Of a stretch of DNA of 37,079 nucleotides, positions 7,979-15,551 are shown piece after piece. This DNA comes from Dehalococcoidia bacterium. Its GTDB lineage: Bacteria > Chloroflexota > Dehalococcoidia > SAR202 > UBA11138. Location: the NCBI GenBank assembly GCA_012270625.1, contig JAAXHZ010000079.1, positions 1 to 37,079 on the forward strand, in the 5' to 3' direction. A program made the translations under genes and the position numbers. The notes beneath the pieces were generated by a model. It saw nothing but the letters and a program-made list of their open reading frames with translations, ran no database searches and was not told where the DNA came from. Position 1 is the stretch's first letter, and each line of letters begins with the position of its first letter.

Positions 7979-8694
7979 TATTCGACCTCTCCCAACAACA
8001 CGTCGGCCAGCTGATCGAAGTCTCTTACAACGATGTCAGGTGCGTACTGTTCAGTGTCTTCGTAGGGCAGCTTGTAGCGATTGACGTAGGCTCCCCTGAA
8101 GCCGCACGCTCGCGCGCCCATGATGTCGAATGAGTGGGCGGCGACCATCATGATTTCCGCTGGCTCTACGTCCATGAGTCGAGCGGCCGTGCGATAAACC
8201 GCGGGATGAGGCTTGAACACGCCTGCCTCCTCGACCGAGATGATCTTGTCGAAATCGAAGCCGATACGATTCCGGACGAGGTGTGAGAGGTAGTCCGGCT
8301 CGCCGTTGGACAGCGCCACCAGCCTGTACCTGCCAGCGAGGCGCTCAAGACCCTCCACCGAGTCCGGGTACGGGCTGAGCTCCTGCCAGACCTTCATGAA
8401 ATCCTCGACCTGTCCAGACTCGAACTCGATTCTATTTGCCCGGAGGGTGTAGGCCAGCGCGCGTCTGCACGTTTCAAGGTAGCCGCTGTGTCCGAGCATG
8501 ACCAGCGTATCCTGGAACTGTTCGATTCTCTGTCTCGCGCGCCACTGTGGGTAGAACTCTCTGCCAATCATGTCAGAGCCGAGCTTCTTGAGAAATCGGT
8601 CGGTCGGCGCTTCGAGGCTGCCAGTCAGGTCGAGTACGGTGCCGAAAATGTCGAACGCAAGCGTAGAAACACCCGCGAGGCCCTCACTTCTCAC
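7978..8694 (-). CDS. HAD-superfamily hydrolase, 2-haloacid dehalogenase (type II) like
   Basis: A 238-residue HAD protein: motif 1 FDIFGTVLD with nucleophile D15, motif 2 in VALSNGEPDY, a conserved lysine in GVFKPHP, and motif 4 as AHSFDIMGAR in the place of the AHxWDxxGA of haloacid dehalogenases. The cap domain lies between motifs 1 and 2. The type-II dehalogenase branch removes halide from 2-haloacids, but many members act on other substrates. The only good start is GTG at 8694, which lies inside a dispersed family B repeat. That repeat supplies the GGAGAGGA Shine-Dalgarno-like sequence. Co-transcribed with the FAD oxidase. Confidence 0.8.
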   Translation of the reverse strand: MRSEGLAGVSTLAFDIFGTVLDLTGSLEAPTDRFLKKLGSDMIGREFYPQWRARQRIEQFQDTLVMLGHSGYLETCRRALAYTLRANRIEFESGQVEDFMKVWQELSPYPDSVEGLERLAGRYRLVALSNGEPDYLSHLVRNRIGFDFDKIISVEEAGVFKPHPAVYRTAARLMDVEPAEIMMVAAHSFDIMGARACGFRGAYVNRYKLPYEDTEQYAPDIVVRDFDQLADVLLGEVE

Positions 8695-8738
8695 TCCTCT
8701 CCACTCACTCCTGGAGAATTGCGTTAACGCAATTCTCT
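8681..8738. repeat. Dispersed repeat family B, copy 1, with perfect 24-bp palindrome
   Basis: A CTCACTTCTCACTCCTC-type pyrimidine track followed by a perfect palindrome at 8714-8737 (arms GAGAATTGCGTT and AACGCAATTCTC, no spacer). The palindrome ends one base before the stop codon of the downstream-strand membrane protein gene at 8739. The track covers the start codon region of the HAD gene. Related copies lie at 9464, 10500, 10603 and 22041. Confidence 0.75.
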
Positions 8739-9200
8739 CTACACCTCATGGTATCGCCACGCTCGGAAGGCGTAATAGACGCCGCCGGTTAGCGTGCTGC
8801 CAATCGCGGACCAGGTGACGCGGGCCATGTTCGGAGGAGAGCGGAAGTCGCCGTAGGCTACCAACCTTTCGTTCCGCACTCCCTCCGGGTAGAACACGTC
8901 GCCCCACCAGACGCCGATCCAAGCTCCAATCAAGGCTCCGACGGCGACTATAAGGATCGACTTCCCAGCGACGTCCCAGGCCGTCTCCGGCTTGTAGTAG
9001 GTGAGTGACCCTGAGACGCTGCACCCGATGGCGATTGCCGTCACGAGCAGCCACAGCGGCATAGAGTAGAGTCCGCCTGGTGAGACTAGCGCAGCCGTAA
9101 TCAGCCCTACTATTCCCATGAGCAGCCCGAACAGCAGCCCCAGACCTGCCCGCACGGTCACTGCCAGGACGTACTCTACCGAGATGTCAGGCACACGCAT
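8739..9200 (-). CDS. Small integral membrane protein, unknown function
   Basis: A 153-residue hydrophobic protein with about four membrane segments (near residues 16-40, 47-66, 79-100 and 128-145). The loop between the third and fourth holds WWGDVFYPEGVRNERLVAYGDFRSP, cut here by a likely turn at PEG. Glycine-rich helices (GLLFGLLMGIVGLI, GALIGAWIGVWWG) suggest tight packing. I choose ATG 9200 because GGGGAG lies five bases upstream; a longer frame to 9263 adds only a polar, non-conserved stretch. No family recognised. It lies between the HAD and DapA-family genes, but is separated from both by dispersed repeats, so co-function is uncertain. Confidence 0.6.
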   Translation of the reverse strand: MRVPDISVEYVLAVTVRAGLGLLFGLLMGIVGLITAALVSPGGLYSMPLWLLVTAIAIGCSVSGSLTYYKPETAWDVAGKSILIVAVGALIGAWIGVWWGDVFYPEGVRNERLVAYGDFRSPPNMARVTWSAIGSTLTGGVYYAFRAWRYHEV

Positions 9201-9503
9201 CGATTCTCCCCTCACGTTGCTGCCAGCGCCGGCTTCGTTGGACCGGTCCGGATAGACGCACACACATTATAGCAACGCGCTTGTCCACAGACATAATCGG
9301 GAGTTTCCAGAATCCCTTCTCCCGCCGGGAGAAGACTAGGATGAGGGGGAGTCCTGCCAGCGCTTTCACCCTCACCTCAATCCTTTCCCTCGAGGGAGAG
9401 GAGGCCCTTGAGAGATCAACACTCCCTAAGTCCCAGATACGTCGTCAACAGGGTGGCGGGGAGGCTCTCACTCCTCACTCTTCTCCACTCACTCCTCGAA
9501 AAT
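9201..9503. other. Gene-free interval made mostly of dispersed repeats
   Basis: Between the membrane protein start and the DapA-family stop I see no coding sequence. It holds repeat A copy 2 (9311-9412) and the beginning of repeat B copy 2 (from 9464). A single TTGTCCACA (9281-9289) is one mismatch from a DnaA box. Being isolated, it is not taken as an origin. Confidence 0.6.
9311..9412. repeat. Dispersed composite repeat family A, copy 2 (two hairpins)
   Basis: Starts AATCCCTTCTCCCGCCGGGA (first hairpin, 10-bp arms CTTCTCCCG/CGGGAGAAG type), continues with ATGAGGGGGAG and TTCACCCTCACCTCAATCCT, and ends with the second hairpin around TTCCCTCGAGGGAGAGG. An almost identical composite lies at 17526-17612. 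This copy differs by a few substitutions and an extra 11 bases (TCCTGCCAGCG) between the hairpins. It lies downstream of the dapA-like stop and upstream of the membrane protein gene. Confidence 0.8.
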
Positions 9504-9510
9504 TCAGTCG
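9464..9510. repeat. Dispersed repeat family B, copy 2
   Basis: CTCTCACTCCTCACTCTTCT followed by CCACTCACTCCTCGAAAATT, the same track as at 8681. It is then followed by CAGTCGTCAGACTG, an imperfect palindrome in the place of the AATTGC palindrome. The right end includes the stop codon of the DapA-family gene (9504), so the last codons of that gene are formed by the repeat edge. Confidence 0.65.
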
Positions 9511-10409
9511 TCAGACTGAGCCACTGCCACACGCCCAACTCCTATTGCCTCGGCGGTGGCGATGACCTGATCCCTCTGCTCCGACGTGAGCGGTTTGGTC
9601 GGAAGCCTGGGGTCTCCGACGTCGATTCCGAGCCTGTAACTGAGCAGCGCCTTGATGACGGCGTGCATTCCAAACTGCCGCACCAGGAACGTCAGCCGCG
9701 TCGCCCGGCGCTGAGCTTCCTCGGCGCGTCCCAGGTCTCCAGACCTGTAGGCCCTCCAGATCTCGACCCATAGCTCCGGCGCTATGTTTGGGGGACCATC
9801 AACGCATCCTGTCGCTCCGATCGTCAGCGCCGGCAGCATCAGCGCGCTGCTTCCGATCAGGCAGTCGAGGCCCATATCGACCCAGTTGTACACGTTGGTG
9901 AAGTTTACCGACGAGTGCTTGAGTCCCTTGAGCTGCGGCACGCGCTCCTGGATCTTCGCCATCAGCTCCGGAGTGATCTCGACACCCGTTGACTGGGGCA
10001 GGTTGTACACGAACAGTGGCAGATCAGCCGCAGCCCCGACGGTGCGATAGTGCTCCACAATGCCCTCGTCCGACTGCCTGTAGAAGAACGGCGGAACGCA
10101 GCAGATCGCCTCCACTCCGGCCGACGCGGCGTTCTCAGCCATTCGAGCGGCCCTCAGCGTCGTTGGCGCGCCGACGTGCATGATGTTATTGATCCGACCC
10201 CGGTTCTGGTCCGCCGCGGCCCTGGCGATCGCCATGTTTTCGTCGTCGTCGAGAAGAACGCTCTCACCGGTGCCGCCAGCCACCCAGAAGCCGTCCACCC
10301 CGGCCTGGATGTTGAACTCCATCACCTCCCTGAACGCCGCCTCGTTGAATCGCCCGTCAGCCCCCATCGGAGTCGCTATCGCTGGGAGTATGCCCTCGAA
10401 GTCTGCCAT
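9504..10409 (-). CDS. DapA/N-acetylneuraminate-lyase family aldolase
   Basis: A 301-residue class I (Schiff-base) TIM-barrel enzyme. The family motifs are GGTGES (residues 45-50, substrate carboxylate binding), the catalytic tyrosine in VYNLPQ (Y135) and the Schiff-base lysine in KGLKHSS (K164). The family covers dihydrodipicolinate synthase, N-acetylneuraminate lyase, KDG aldolase and relatives, all using pyruvate-like keto acids. No lysine-synthesis neighbours are present and the surroundings are catabolic, so a sugar-acid or other aldolase/dehydratase is at least as likely as true DapA. ATG 10409 is preferred (GGAGG with a six-base spacer); a longer frame to 10478 has no support. The stop lies in a family B repeat. 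Confidence 0.8.
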   Translation of the reverse strand: MADFEGILPAIATPMGADGRFNEAAFREVMEFNIQAGVDGFWVAGGTGESVLLDDDENMAIARAAADQNRGRINNIMHVGAPTTLRAARMAENAASAGVEAICCVPPFFYRQSDEGIVEHYRTVGAAADLPLFVYNLPQSTGVEITPELMAKIQERVPQLKGLKHSSVNFTNVYNWVDMGLDCLIGSSALMLPALTIGATGCVDGPPNIAPELWVEIWRAYRSGDLGRAEEAQRRATRLTFLVRQFGMHAVIKALLSYRLGIDVGDPRLPTKPLTSEQRDQVIATAEAIGVGRVAVAQSDD

Positions 10410-10499
10410 TTGGTTCCTCCATAGTACCGATCTGTCCAATTGCCGTCGGGCCAATCGTATCTGAGGCCGCCAGTTCATGGCTAGTGTTCACTCCGACGA

Positions 10500-10546
10500 G
10501 AAAACTGCATGAGTGCAATTTTCGAGGAGTGAGAAGTGAGAGTGAT
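10500..10546. repeat. Dispersed repeat family B, copy 3 (inverted)
   Basis: Palindrome arms GAAAACTGCA (10500-10509) and TGCAATTTTC (10514-10523) match at 9 of 10 pairs with a 4-base loop. GAGGAGTGAGAAGTGAGAGT follows, the reverse complement of the CTCACTCCTC track of copies 1 and 2. Confidence 0.7.
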
Positions 10547-10602
10547 GGAGCCGGGCAAGCACATGGGTTGTCCCACGGTCGTTCGGATGAGAGTGAAAGT
10601 GG

Positions 10603-10627
10603 CTCTCACTCACTCCTCAAAACCGAC
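10603..10627. repeat. Dispersed repeat family B, copy 4 (track only)
   Basis: CTCTCACTCACTCCTCAAAA repeats the family B pyrimidine track in the opposite orientation to copy 3, about 60 bp away. No AATTGC palindrome follows, so this looks like a partial copy or the other end of one inverted element running from 10500. Confidence 0.5.
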
Positions 10628-10793
10628 CAGTGCTTCGCAAGTATCATTGTAACTTTTATCACAAAATCGACATGAAAACGCTTCTGTAGGGTTGACGGAC
10701 TCTCAAACCCTATGTTACAAACGTGAAAGTTTCCGGCTACGGATATTTCTGCGTCGCACAGAGCCTATTTGGAAGCAAGGAGGAATTGCGATT

Positions 10794-12743
10794 ATGTGGC
10801 CTAAACTACCGGATAAGAGACTGATGATAGGGGTAGCGTTGGCCGGGATTCTCGCGCTGGCCCTCGCTTGCACCTCTGATGAGGGCACCACCACCACGGC
10901 GCCAAGCCAACAAGCTGCGGCCCCAACCGCAGCGCCGGCTGCTGCTCCAGCGCCCGCGCAAGCTCCCGCCGCGGCGCCGGCTGCTGCTCCAGCGCCCGCG
11001 CAAGCTCCGGCTGCGGCGCCCGCCGCGCCAACCGCCGCGCCTGCTGTTGCACCTGCCACCGCCCCCGACACGATGATGCCTAAGCCGTCAGGCAAGCTGA
11101 CCATCGCTGTTGGCGACGTGAACTCGCCGAACGGCCTGCCGCGCTTCTGCACCGCCGGATGCTCGGAGACCATCTACATGTCGGGCATCACTGAGGTGCT
11201 GTTCAACTCGAAGGCCAACCCGGACGGAACGGTCACGACCGAGCCTATGCTGGCGTTGGACTTCACCCTCGACCCGTCGCTTGAGTTTGGCACCTTCAAG
11301 CTCAGGCAGGGCGTACAGTTCCACCACGGCTGGGGCGAGATGACAGCCAGGGACGTGGCGTACAGCTACAACGACGCGAACTCTGTCACCAACCCTGAGT
11401 CCATTCATGGCCAGGCTGGTGACTTCGCGCCACTGATCGCTTCCATCGAGGCGGTGGACGACTACACCGTCCAGTTGAACTACCGCAACTACGACTCCCG
11501 TGGAGTGCTCCACAGGTTCTCCAGGTTCTGGCAGACTGCCGCCATCGTGTCCAGAGAAGTCTTCGACCAGTACGGCGTCGAGGGCACTCAGGACGTGTAC
11601 GTCGGCGTCGGCGCATTCATGGCCGAGGATGCCAACTACCTCGACTCTTGGAAGCAGAACGAGGGCATCAGGCTCGTCGCAAACCCGGACTACTACGGTA
11701 CTGCTGATGGCTATGGCCCGTTCCTAGAGAGCATCAACTGGCTGGAAGTCCCTGAGGGCGCTTCGCGCAGGGCGATGCTTGAAGCCGAGGAAGCACAGAT
11801 TGCGCAGATCGCCACGAAGGACTTCCCTGAGCTACAGTCCAAGGGCTTCGAGCTTCAGAAGAAGGGCCTGTTCAACACGATCCGCGACATCTCATGGGTC
11901 GGCAACTACTGGGAGTCCCACTCCGGTCTGACCGGTGAGGCGCTTGACCGCGAGCGCGACATCAGCAAGCCCTGGATCGGAAACCCGTTCGAGAATGGCG
12001 ACACCTACGACGAGAGCACGCCTTCCATGCAGACCTCCATGAAGGTACGCGAGGCGTTCTCATGGGCGATCGAGCGTGAAGAGCTCGTCGAGAATCTGCT
12101 CGGCGGTCTCGGCTTCGTCAACCACCAGGCATACCTCTCGTCCAACAACCCGAACTACCGCGAAGAGTGGTCATGGGGCACTGACTTCGAGAAGGCCAGG
12201 CAGCTGATGGCCGACGCAGGCCAAGGTGGCGGATTCGAGATGGATGTCTGGGTAGGCACTTCAGAGTTGGGTGCCGAGATCGGCGAGGCCGTCGGCGCGG
12301 ACTGGGAAGAGCACCTCGGCGTCAAGGTCAACCTGATCAAGACCGCGTACTCGACCTACCGCCCCGGACTCGTTTCCCGGACTAACAAGACCGTCGGCGT
12401 CTTCATCTGCGGCGACGAGAACAAGTCCAACTTCCCGTATGACTGGGCGCACGGCTTCGTCGTCAGCAGCTTCAGCGCTGGCGGCTACGGTGTCGGTCAG
12501 GAGATCCCGTACGCGACCGAGATCTACTCGGCGATGGCTGGTGAGCCTGACAAGGCCAAGCGTGAAGAGCTTGCCGCTCGCTTCTACAGCGAGAACCGCA
12601 GGCTGGCCAACTGCACAGGTCTGTTCGAAGAGCCGATCTGGCCTGTGTACAACCCCAACGTGATTGACGCTTGGGACATGCGCCCGATGGCCAACGGCAA
12701 CCTGGGCACCATCAACAACGTCCGCACGATCAAGCTGAAGTAG
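10794..12743 (+). CDS. ABC transporter substrate-binding lipoprotein (SBP_bac_5, peptide/nickel type)
   Basis: A 649-residue secreted lipoprotein. The signal peptide ends in a lipobox LALAC with the modified cysteine at residue 26. A long Ala/Pro-rich linker (about residues 35-95) tethers the binding domain. The body has the family 5 fold signals: TLDPSLEFGTFKLRQGVQFHHG, cut here after the conserved F.LR.GV.FHdG pattern, then ARDVAYSYNDA and a C-terminal REELAARFYSENRR...WPVYNPN segment. Family members bind oligopeptides, dipeptides, nickel or other ligands outside the membrane and deliver them to permeases, here the two genes that follow. ATG 10794 is chosen because AAGGAGG precedes it by 10 bases and the signal peptide begins there. 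Ligand unknown; at about 650 residues it is longer than many DppA proteins. Confidence 0.85.
   Translation: MWPKLPDKRLMIGVALAGILALALACTSDEGTTTTAPSQQAAAPTAAPAAAPAPAQAPAAAPAAAPAPAQAPAAAPAAPTAAPAVAPATAPDTMMPKPSGKLTIAVGDVNSPNGLPRFCTAGCSETIYMSGITEVLFNSKANPDGTVTTEPMLALDFTLDPSLEFGTFKLRQGVQFHHGWGEMTARDVAYSYNDANSVTNPESIHGQAGDFAPLIASIEAVDDYTVQLNYRNYDSRGVLHRFSRFWQTAAIVSREVFDQYGVEGTQDVYVGVGAFMAEDANYLDSWKQNEGIRLVANPDYYGTADGYGPFLESINWLEVPEGASRRAMLEAEEAQIAQIATKDFPELQSKGFELQKKGLFNTIRDISWVGNYWESHSGLTGEALDRERDISKPWIGNPFENGDTYDESTPSMQTSMKVREAFSWAIEREELVENLLGGLGFVNHQAYLSSNNPNYREEWSWGTDFEKARQLMADAGQGGGFEMDVWVGTSELGAEIGEAVGADWEEHLGVKVNLIKTAYSTYRPGLVSRTNKTVGVFICGDENKSNFPYDWAHGFVVSSFSAGGYGVGQEIPYATEIYSAMAGEPDKAKREELAARFYSENRRLANCTGLFEEPIWPVYNPNVIDAWDMRPMANGNLGTINNVRTIKLK
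10937..11020 (+). repeat. 42-bp tandem duplication encoding the Ala/Pro linker
   Basis: Two near-identical 42-bp units (10937-10978 and 10979-11020), each beginning GGCTGCTGCTCCAGCGCCCG. They encode 14-residue Ala/Pro/Gln units (AAAPAPAQAPAA-like) in the flexible linker behind the lipid anchor. Slipped-strand expansion would change the tether length in steps of 14 residues while keeping frame. Confidence 0.8.
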
Positions 12744-12796
12744 CGCAACCTGCTTCACCTAATATCGGTGACGTGACGTACCGGGCTAAGTAAGCT

Positions 12797-12838
12797 GCGC
12801 CCCCTGTTGAGAGAGTAAATCCTTCCAGCAGGGGGCGC
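12797..12838 (+). terminator. Hairpin after the binding-protein gene, possible attenuator/terminator
   Basis: Perfect 10-bp arms GCGCCCCCTG (12797-12806) and CAGGGGGCGC (12829-12838) with a 22-base loop. It lies 54 bp after the binding-protein stop. No T-tract follows, so it may stabilise the 3' end of the abundant binding-protein mRNA rather than terminate; this arrangement is common in uptake operons. Confidence 0.5.
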
Positions 12839-12869
12839 GCTGTCCATATAAGTTCCAACCAACAACAGA

Positions 12870-12904
12870 CCCCCTCTCCCTTGAGGGAGAGGGTTGGGGT
12901 GAAG
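12870..12904. repeat. Dispersed palindromic repeat family A, copy 3 (inverted)
   Basis: CCCCCTCTCCCTTGAGGGAG followed by AGGGTTGGGGTGA. Hairpin arms CCCTCTCCCT/GAGGGAGAGGG. The flanking GGGTTGGGGTGA is the reverse complement of the TCACCCCAGCCC flank of copy 1, so the element is in the opposite orientation. Confidence 0.7.
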
Positions 12905-13059
12905 TCCCAGCCTACTAAGCTGAAGCTGATACAGGCTCCTTCACAACACAGCCCATTGCGCAACCCCAAGCCGTGTAGTAAATTCTCTTGCAATCGGTAT
13001 GACCAACTGTCGGTTACGACAACCAACAACTTCCTCCAGGTTGGGAGAGGTTTTGACCT

Positions 13060-13998
13060 ATGCGACAGTTCCTGATTAGAAGGTTCTTTTTCGCCATACT
13101 GGCAATCGTAGGAGCGACCCTCATCACCTTCGCCTTGTCAAGGGCGGCGGGAGACCCCAGATACCTGTATGCACAGGAGGGCGGATATGGAATCAGCCCT
13201 GAGACGTGGGAAGAGCTGGGCAGGCAGTTCCACCTCGACAAGCCGATTGTCGTACAGTACCTGTTCTGGCTCGCAGACATCCTCCGGGGCAACTGGCAGG
13301 AAAGCCTGCTGGACCGCAAGTCAGTCTTTGGCAAGATAATGGACCGGTTCCCAGCGACGATCAAGTTGGGATTCTCGTCGTTCTTATTTGCAACGTTAAT
13401 TGGAATCCCCCTCGGCGTATTCTCTGCGGTCAAGAGAGGAGGTCCTGGGGACTACCTCGCTAGAGGATTCGCTTTGTTCGGACAGGGCATGCCTGTTTTC
13501 TGGCTGGCCATCATGCTGATCCTCCTCTTTGCTGTGCAAACTAGATGGTTTCCAACAGGGACACTTGGCGAGGGATTCTTCGATACCAGGTACTATGTAC
13601 TGCCCGTCATCGCACTCGGTTGGCAGGCTGCAGCTACGTACCTGCGTCTGGTTCGCAGCTCTATGCTGGAAGTCCTCGATTCGGAGTTCGTGAAACTGGC
13701 GAGGGCCAAGGGCGCCTCGAACAACGCGGTAATCTGGAAACACGGCTTCAGGAACGCACTCATCGCCCCACTGACGTTCGCTACGCTGCTGCTGATCGGA
13801 TTCATCAACGGCGCAATCGTCGTGGAGACAATATTCGCCGTGCCCGGCCTCGGAAGGTTGGCATTCCAGGCGATCAACAACAATGACTTCCCAGTTATCG
13901 TGGCGGTAGTAATGGTGGTCACCGCAATGTTCGTTGTCGCCAACTTCCTGACTGACCTTCTGTACGCGTACATCGATCCGAGAATTCGGTACTCATAG
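13060..13998 (+). CDS. ABC transporter permease, DppB/OppB family
   Basis: A 312-residue membrane protein with six predicted helices. The N-terminus (FLIRRFFFAILAIVGATLITF) is the typical first helix with preceding RR of the DppB family. The coupling-helix EAA loop is EFVKLARAKGASNNAVIWKH (residues 209-228), followed by G.RNALIAPLTF. The end FLTDLLYAYIDPRIRYS is diagnostic of the family. It forms the membrane channel with the DppC-type protein encoded 22 bp downstream and contacts the ATPases, probably the two encoded at 19831-21869 on the other strand. ATG 13060; the upstream GGGAGAGG is a distant Shine-Dalgarno. Confidence 0.88.
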   Translation: MRQFLIRRFFFAILAIVGATLITFALSRAAGDPRYLYAQEGGYGISPETWEELGRQFHLDKPIVVQYLFWLADILRGNWQESLLDRKSVFGKIMDRFPATIKLGFSSFLFATLIGIPLGVFSAVKRGGPGDYLARGFALFGQGMPVFWLAIMLILLFAVQTRWFPTGTLGEGFFDTRYYVLPVIALGWQAAATYLRLVRSSMLEVLDSEFVKLARAKGASNNAVIWKHGFRNALIAPLTFATLLLIGFINGAIVVETIFAVPGLGRLAFQAINNNDFPVIVAVVMVVTAMFVVANFLTDLLYAYIDPRIRYS

Positions 13999-14020
13999 GC
14001 GCAACTAGGGAGCCTCGTTC

Positions 14021-15463
14021 ATGGCACAAGCAGACATCTCCGCCGACCTCGCACAACGGATCGGCGCGTCTCGATCTAGCGCTGGGCAGGTCTGGTACTT
14101 CATCAGACGATGGCCTGTCATTCCAATGGCGATACTCGCGATTTTCATACTGCTCGCGATATTTGCCGACGTGGTTGCGCCACACAGCGAGCGGTTCACC
14201 GTATCCGACAACGTTAGACTGCCACCGGCCTGGTATCAGCCCATAGTCCTCTCCGCACTCGACCTGCCAAAGGTCGTGTTCACCGAGGACGGCGAAGAGA
14301 AGCAGATGGGCGTCGGAGAGGCCATCGACGAGTATGGCGTTGACGTCCCAACGGAAAAGCTGAACAGTCCAAGTGAGGTCCGGGCGGCGTTCCAAGACCA
14401 GACCGACTTGCAAAAGGTCAGGGTGCTGGTGGTCCCAATTGTCGAAGGTGTGAGACCTGTCGGCTCAGCAGACGACGCCCCCTGGGAACCGGTCAACCTG
14501 AATGTCTTCGACGCGGCACAGCAGTACGGCTTCGAGATCACTGTCGATCAGCTGATCGATCCACTCTACGGAGGCGAGGTCGTCAAGAGCTCATTCGAGG
14601 CATACGCGAACCTCGAAGTGCAGATGACTGACACGGTCGCGGTGCCCGTCCGAACAGGCGTAGCCGAAGCTGCGGAACAGTACGGAGTCTCGATACCGGA
14701 CGACCAGCTCGGCAATCAGGAATACATCGAGAACGCGTTCTCGGAACAGGCCAACGTCATTGCGAAGGTACACATTCCGACTTGGAGCCACCCACTCGGT
14801 GGTGATCACATAGGTCGTGATCTGTTGAGTCGAGTGATACATGGAGCGCGCGTCACACTGACTGTGTCGATGATCGCTCTGCTGAGTGGGTTGCTGGTCG
14901 GCGTCGCCATGGGCCTTATTGCCGGCTACTTCGGCGGATTCGTCGATGAAGTGATCATGAGAATCACGGACATCTGGCTGGGCATTCCGTTCATCCTGCT
15001 GGCAATCGTAGTCGTGATCGCGGTTGGGCAGACATTCGTTATCCTTCTCGTGCTGCTCGCGCTGACTGTCTGGGCGACATTCGTCAGGAACGTCAGGGGA
15101 GAGGTGCTGACCATCAAGGAGAGGGACTACGTAGCCCTCGCCAGGGTGGCCGGGGCATCCACGTTCAGGATGATTATCTGGCATATACTCCCAAGCGTCG
15201 TCAACACCATCATCGTTCTGGCGACGCTGAGAGTCGGACAGGTTATCCTGACAGAGTCGATTCTCAGCTTCCTGGGAGCGGGCATTCCACCCCCGACGCC
15301 GGCTTGGGGCGCGATGGTGAGCGACGGACGTCTCTACATCAACGACGCCTGGTGGATCTCGTTCTTCCCCGGCCTGTGCATCTTCCTGCTGGTCATGTCT
15401 CTGAACTTCTTCGGAGACTGGCTGAGAGACAGGCTCGATCCCAGGCTCAGGCAGCTAGACTAG
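14021..15463 (+). CDS. ABC transporter permease, DppC/OppC family, with large extracytoplasmic insertion
   Basis: A 480-residue protein, whereas DppC proteins are usually near 300. Residues 24-52 form the usual N-terminal region and first helix (PVIPMAILAIFILLAIFADV). The family motif that normally follows soon after the helix, HPLGGDHIGRDLLSRVIHGAR, appears only at about residue 257, cut here at GAR. The rest is normal: helices 280-455, EAA loop ERDYVALARVAGASTFRMII (367-386), AGIPPPTPAWGAMVSDGR and the DRLDPRLR end. The extra 190 or so residues (about 60-252) hold three related units near 97-139, 162-202 and 213-252, each with AxxxYGhxhPxxxL, then an acidic helix and a beta-type end. The insert would face outside, near the binding protein. 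The transport-core call is secure; the insert has no family I recognise. Confidence 0.88.
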   Translation: MAQADISADLAQRIGASRSSAGQVWYFIRRWPVIPMAILAIFILLAIFADVVAPHSERFTVSDNVRLPPAWYQPIVLSALDLPKVVFTEDGEEKQMGVGEAIDEYGVDVPTEKLNSPSEVRAAFQDQTDLQKVRVLVVPIVEGVRPVGSADDAPWEPVNLNVFDAAQQYGFEITVDQLIDPLYGGEVVKSSFEAYANLEVQMTDTVAVPVRTGVAEAAEQYGVSIPDDQLGNQEYIENAFSEQANVIAKVHIPTWSHPLGGDHIGRDLLSRVIHGARVTLTVSMIALLSGLLVGVAMGLIAGYFGGFVDEVIMRITDIWLGIPFILLAIVVVIAVGQTFVILLVLLALTVWATFVRNVRGEVLTIKERDYVALARVAGASTFRMIIWHILPSVVNTIIVLATLRVGQVILTESILSFLGAGIPPPTPAWGAMVSDGRLYINDAWWISFFPGLCIFLLVMSLNFFGDWLRDRLDPRLRQLD

Positions 15464-15471
15464 ATAGAAAA

Positions 15472-15509
15472 CCCTGGTCCTCTCTCCCTTGAGGGAGAGA
15501 GGACCAGGG
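15472..15509. repeat. Dispersed palindromic repeat family A, copy 4 (longest hairpin)
   Basis: Perfect 18-bp arms CCCTGGTCCTCTCTCCCT (15472-15489) and its complement (15492-15509) separated by only TG. GTGAGGGTG follows. It begins 9 bp after the permease stop. Without a T-tract it could still act as a processing or mRNA-end hairpin. Confidence 0.75.
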
Positions 15510-15551
15510 TGAGGGTGCACAATCTACTTTCACTCACTGCATTGACGCAGC

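Larger units (their letters stand above)
10410..10793. other. Divergent intergenic region with two family B repeats
   Basis: This region separates the minus-strand DapA-family gene from the plus-strand binding-protein gene and should hold both promoters. I see no convincing -35/-10 pair. A TTGACG at 10692-10697 could be a -35 but lacks a good -10 at 17 bp. Repeats of family B occupy 10500-10546 and 10603-10627 in opposite orientations. A frame from 10692 that would extend the binding protein by 34 residues lacks a signal peptide at its start and is not favoured. Confidence 0.5.
12744..13059. other. Intergenic region between binding protein and first permease
   Basis: No gene is seen. It contains a strong hairpin at 12797-12838 and repeat A copy 3 at 12870-12904. 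AGCTGATACAGGCTC near 12917 resembles a segment near 22527 and the end of the family C element near 15720. The permease genes may be read through from the binding-protein promoter at reduced level; no clear promoter is seen here. Confidence 0.5.

Noticed and set aside
8739..9263. Longer form of the small membrane protein (start at 9263)
   Set aside because: The extra 21 residues are polar and the ATG at 9200 has a clear Shine-Dalgarno.
9281..9289. TTGTCCACA as a DnaA box and possible origin (also GGTGGATAA near 22214)
   Set aside because: Each is isolated and has one mismatch; no cluster, AT-rich unwinding region or dnaA gene is present.
10715..11173. Minus-strand Ala/Gly-rich frame opposite the binding-protein linker
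   Set aside because: It is the complement of the 42-bp repeat and Ala/Pro codons, not an independent gene.
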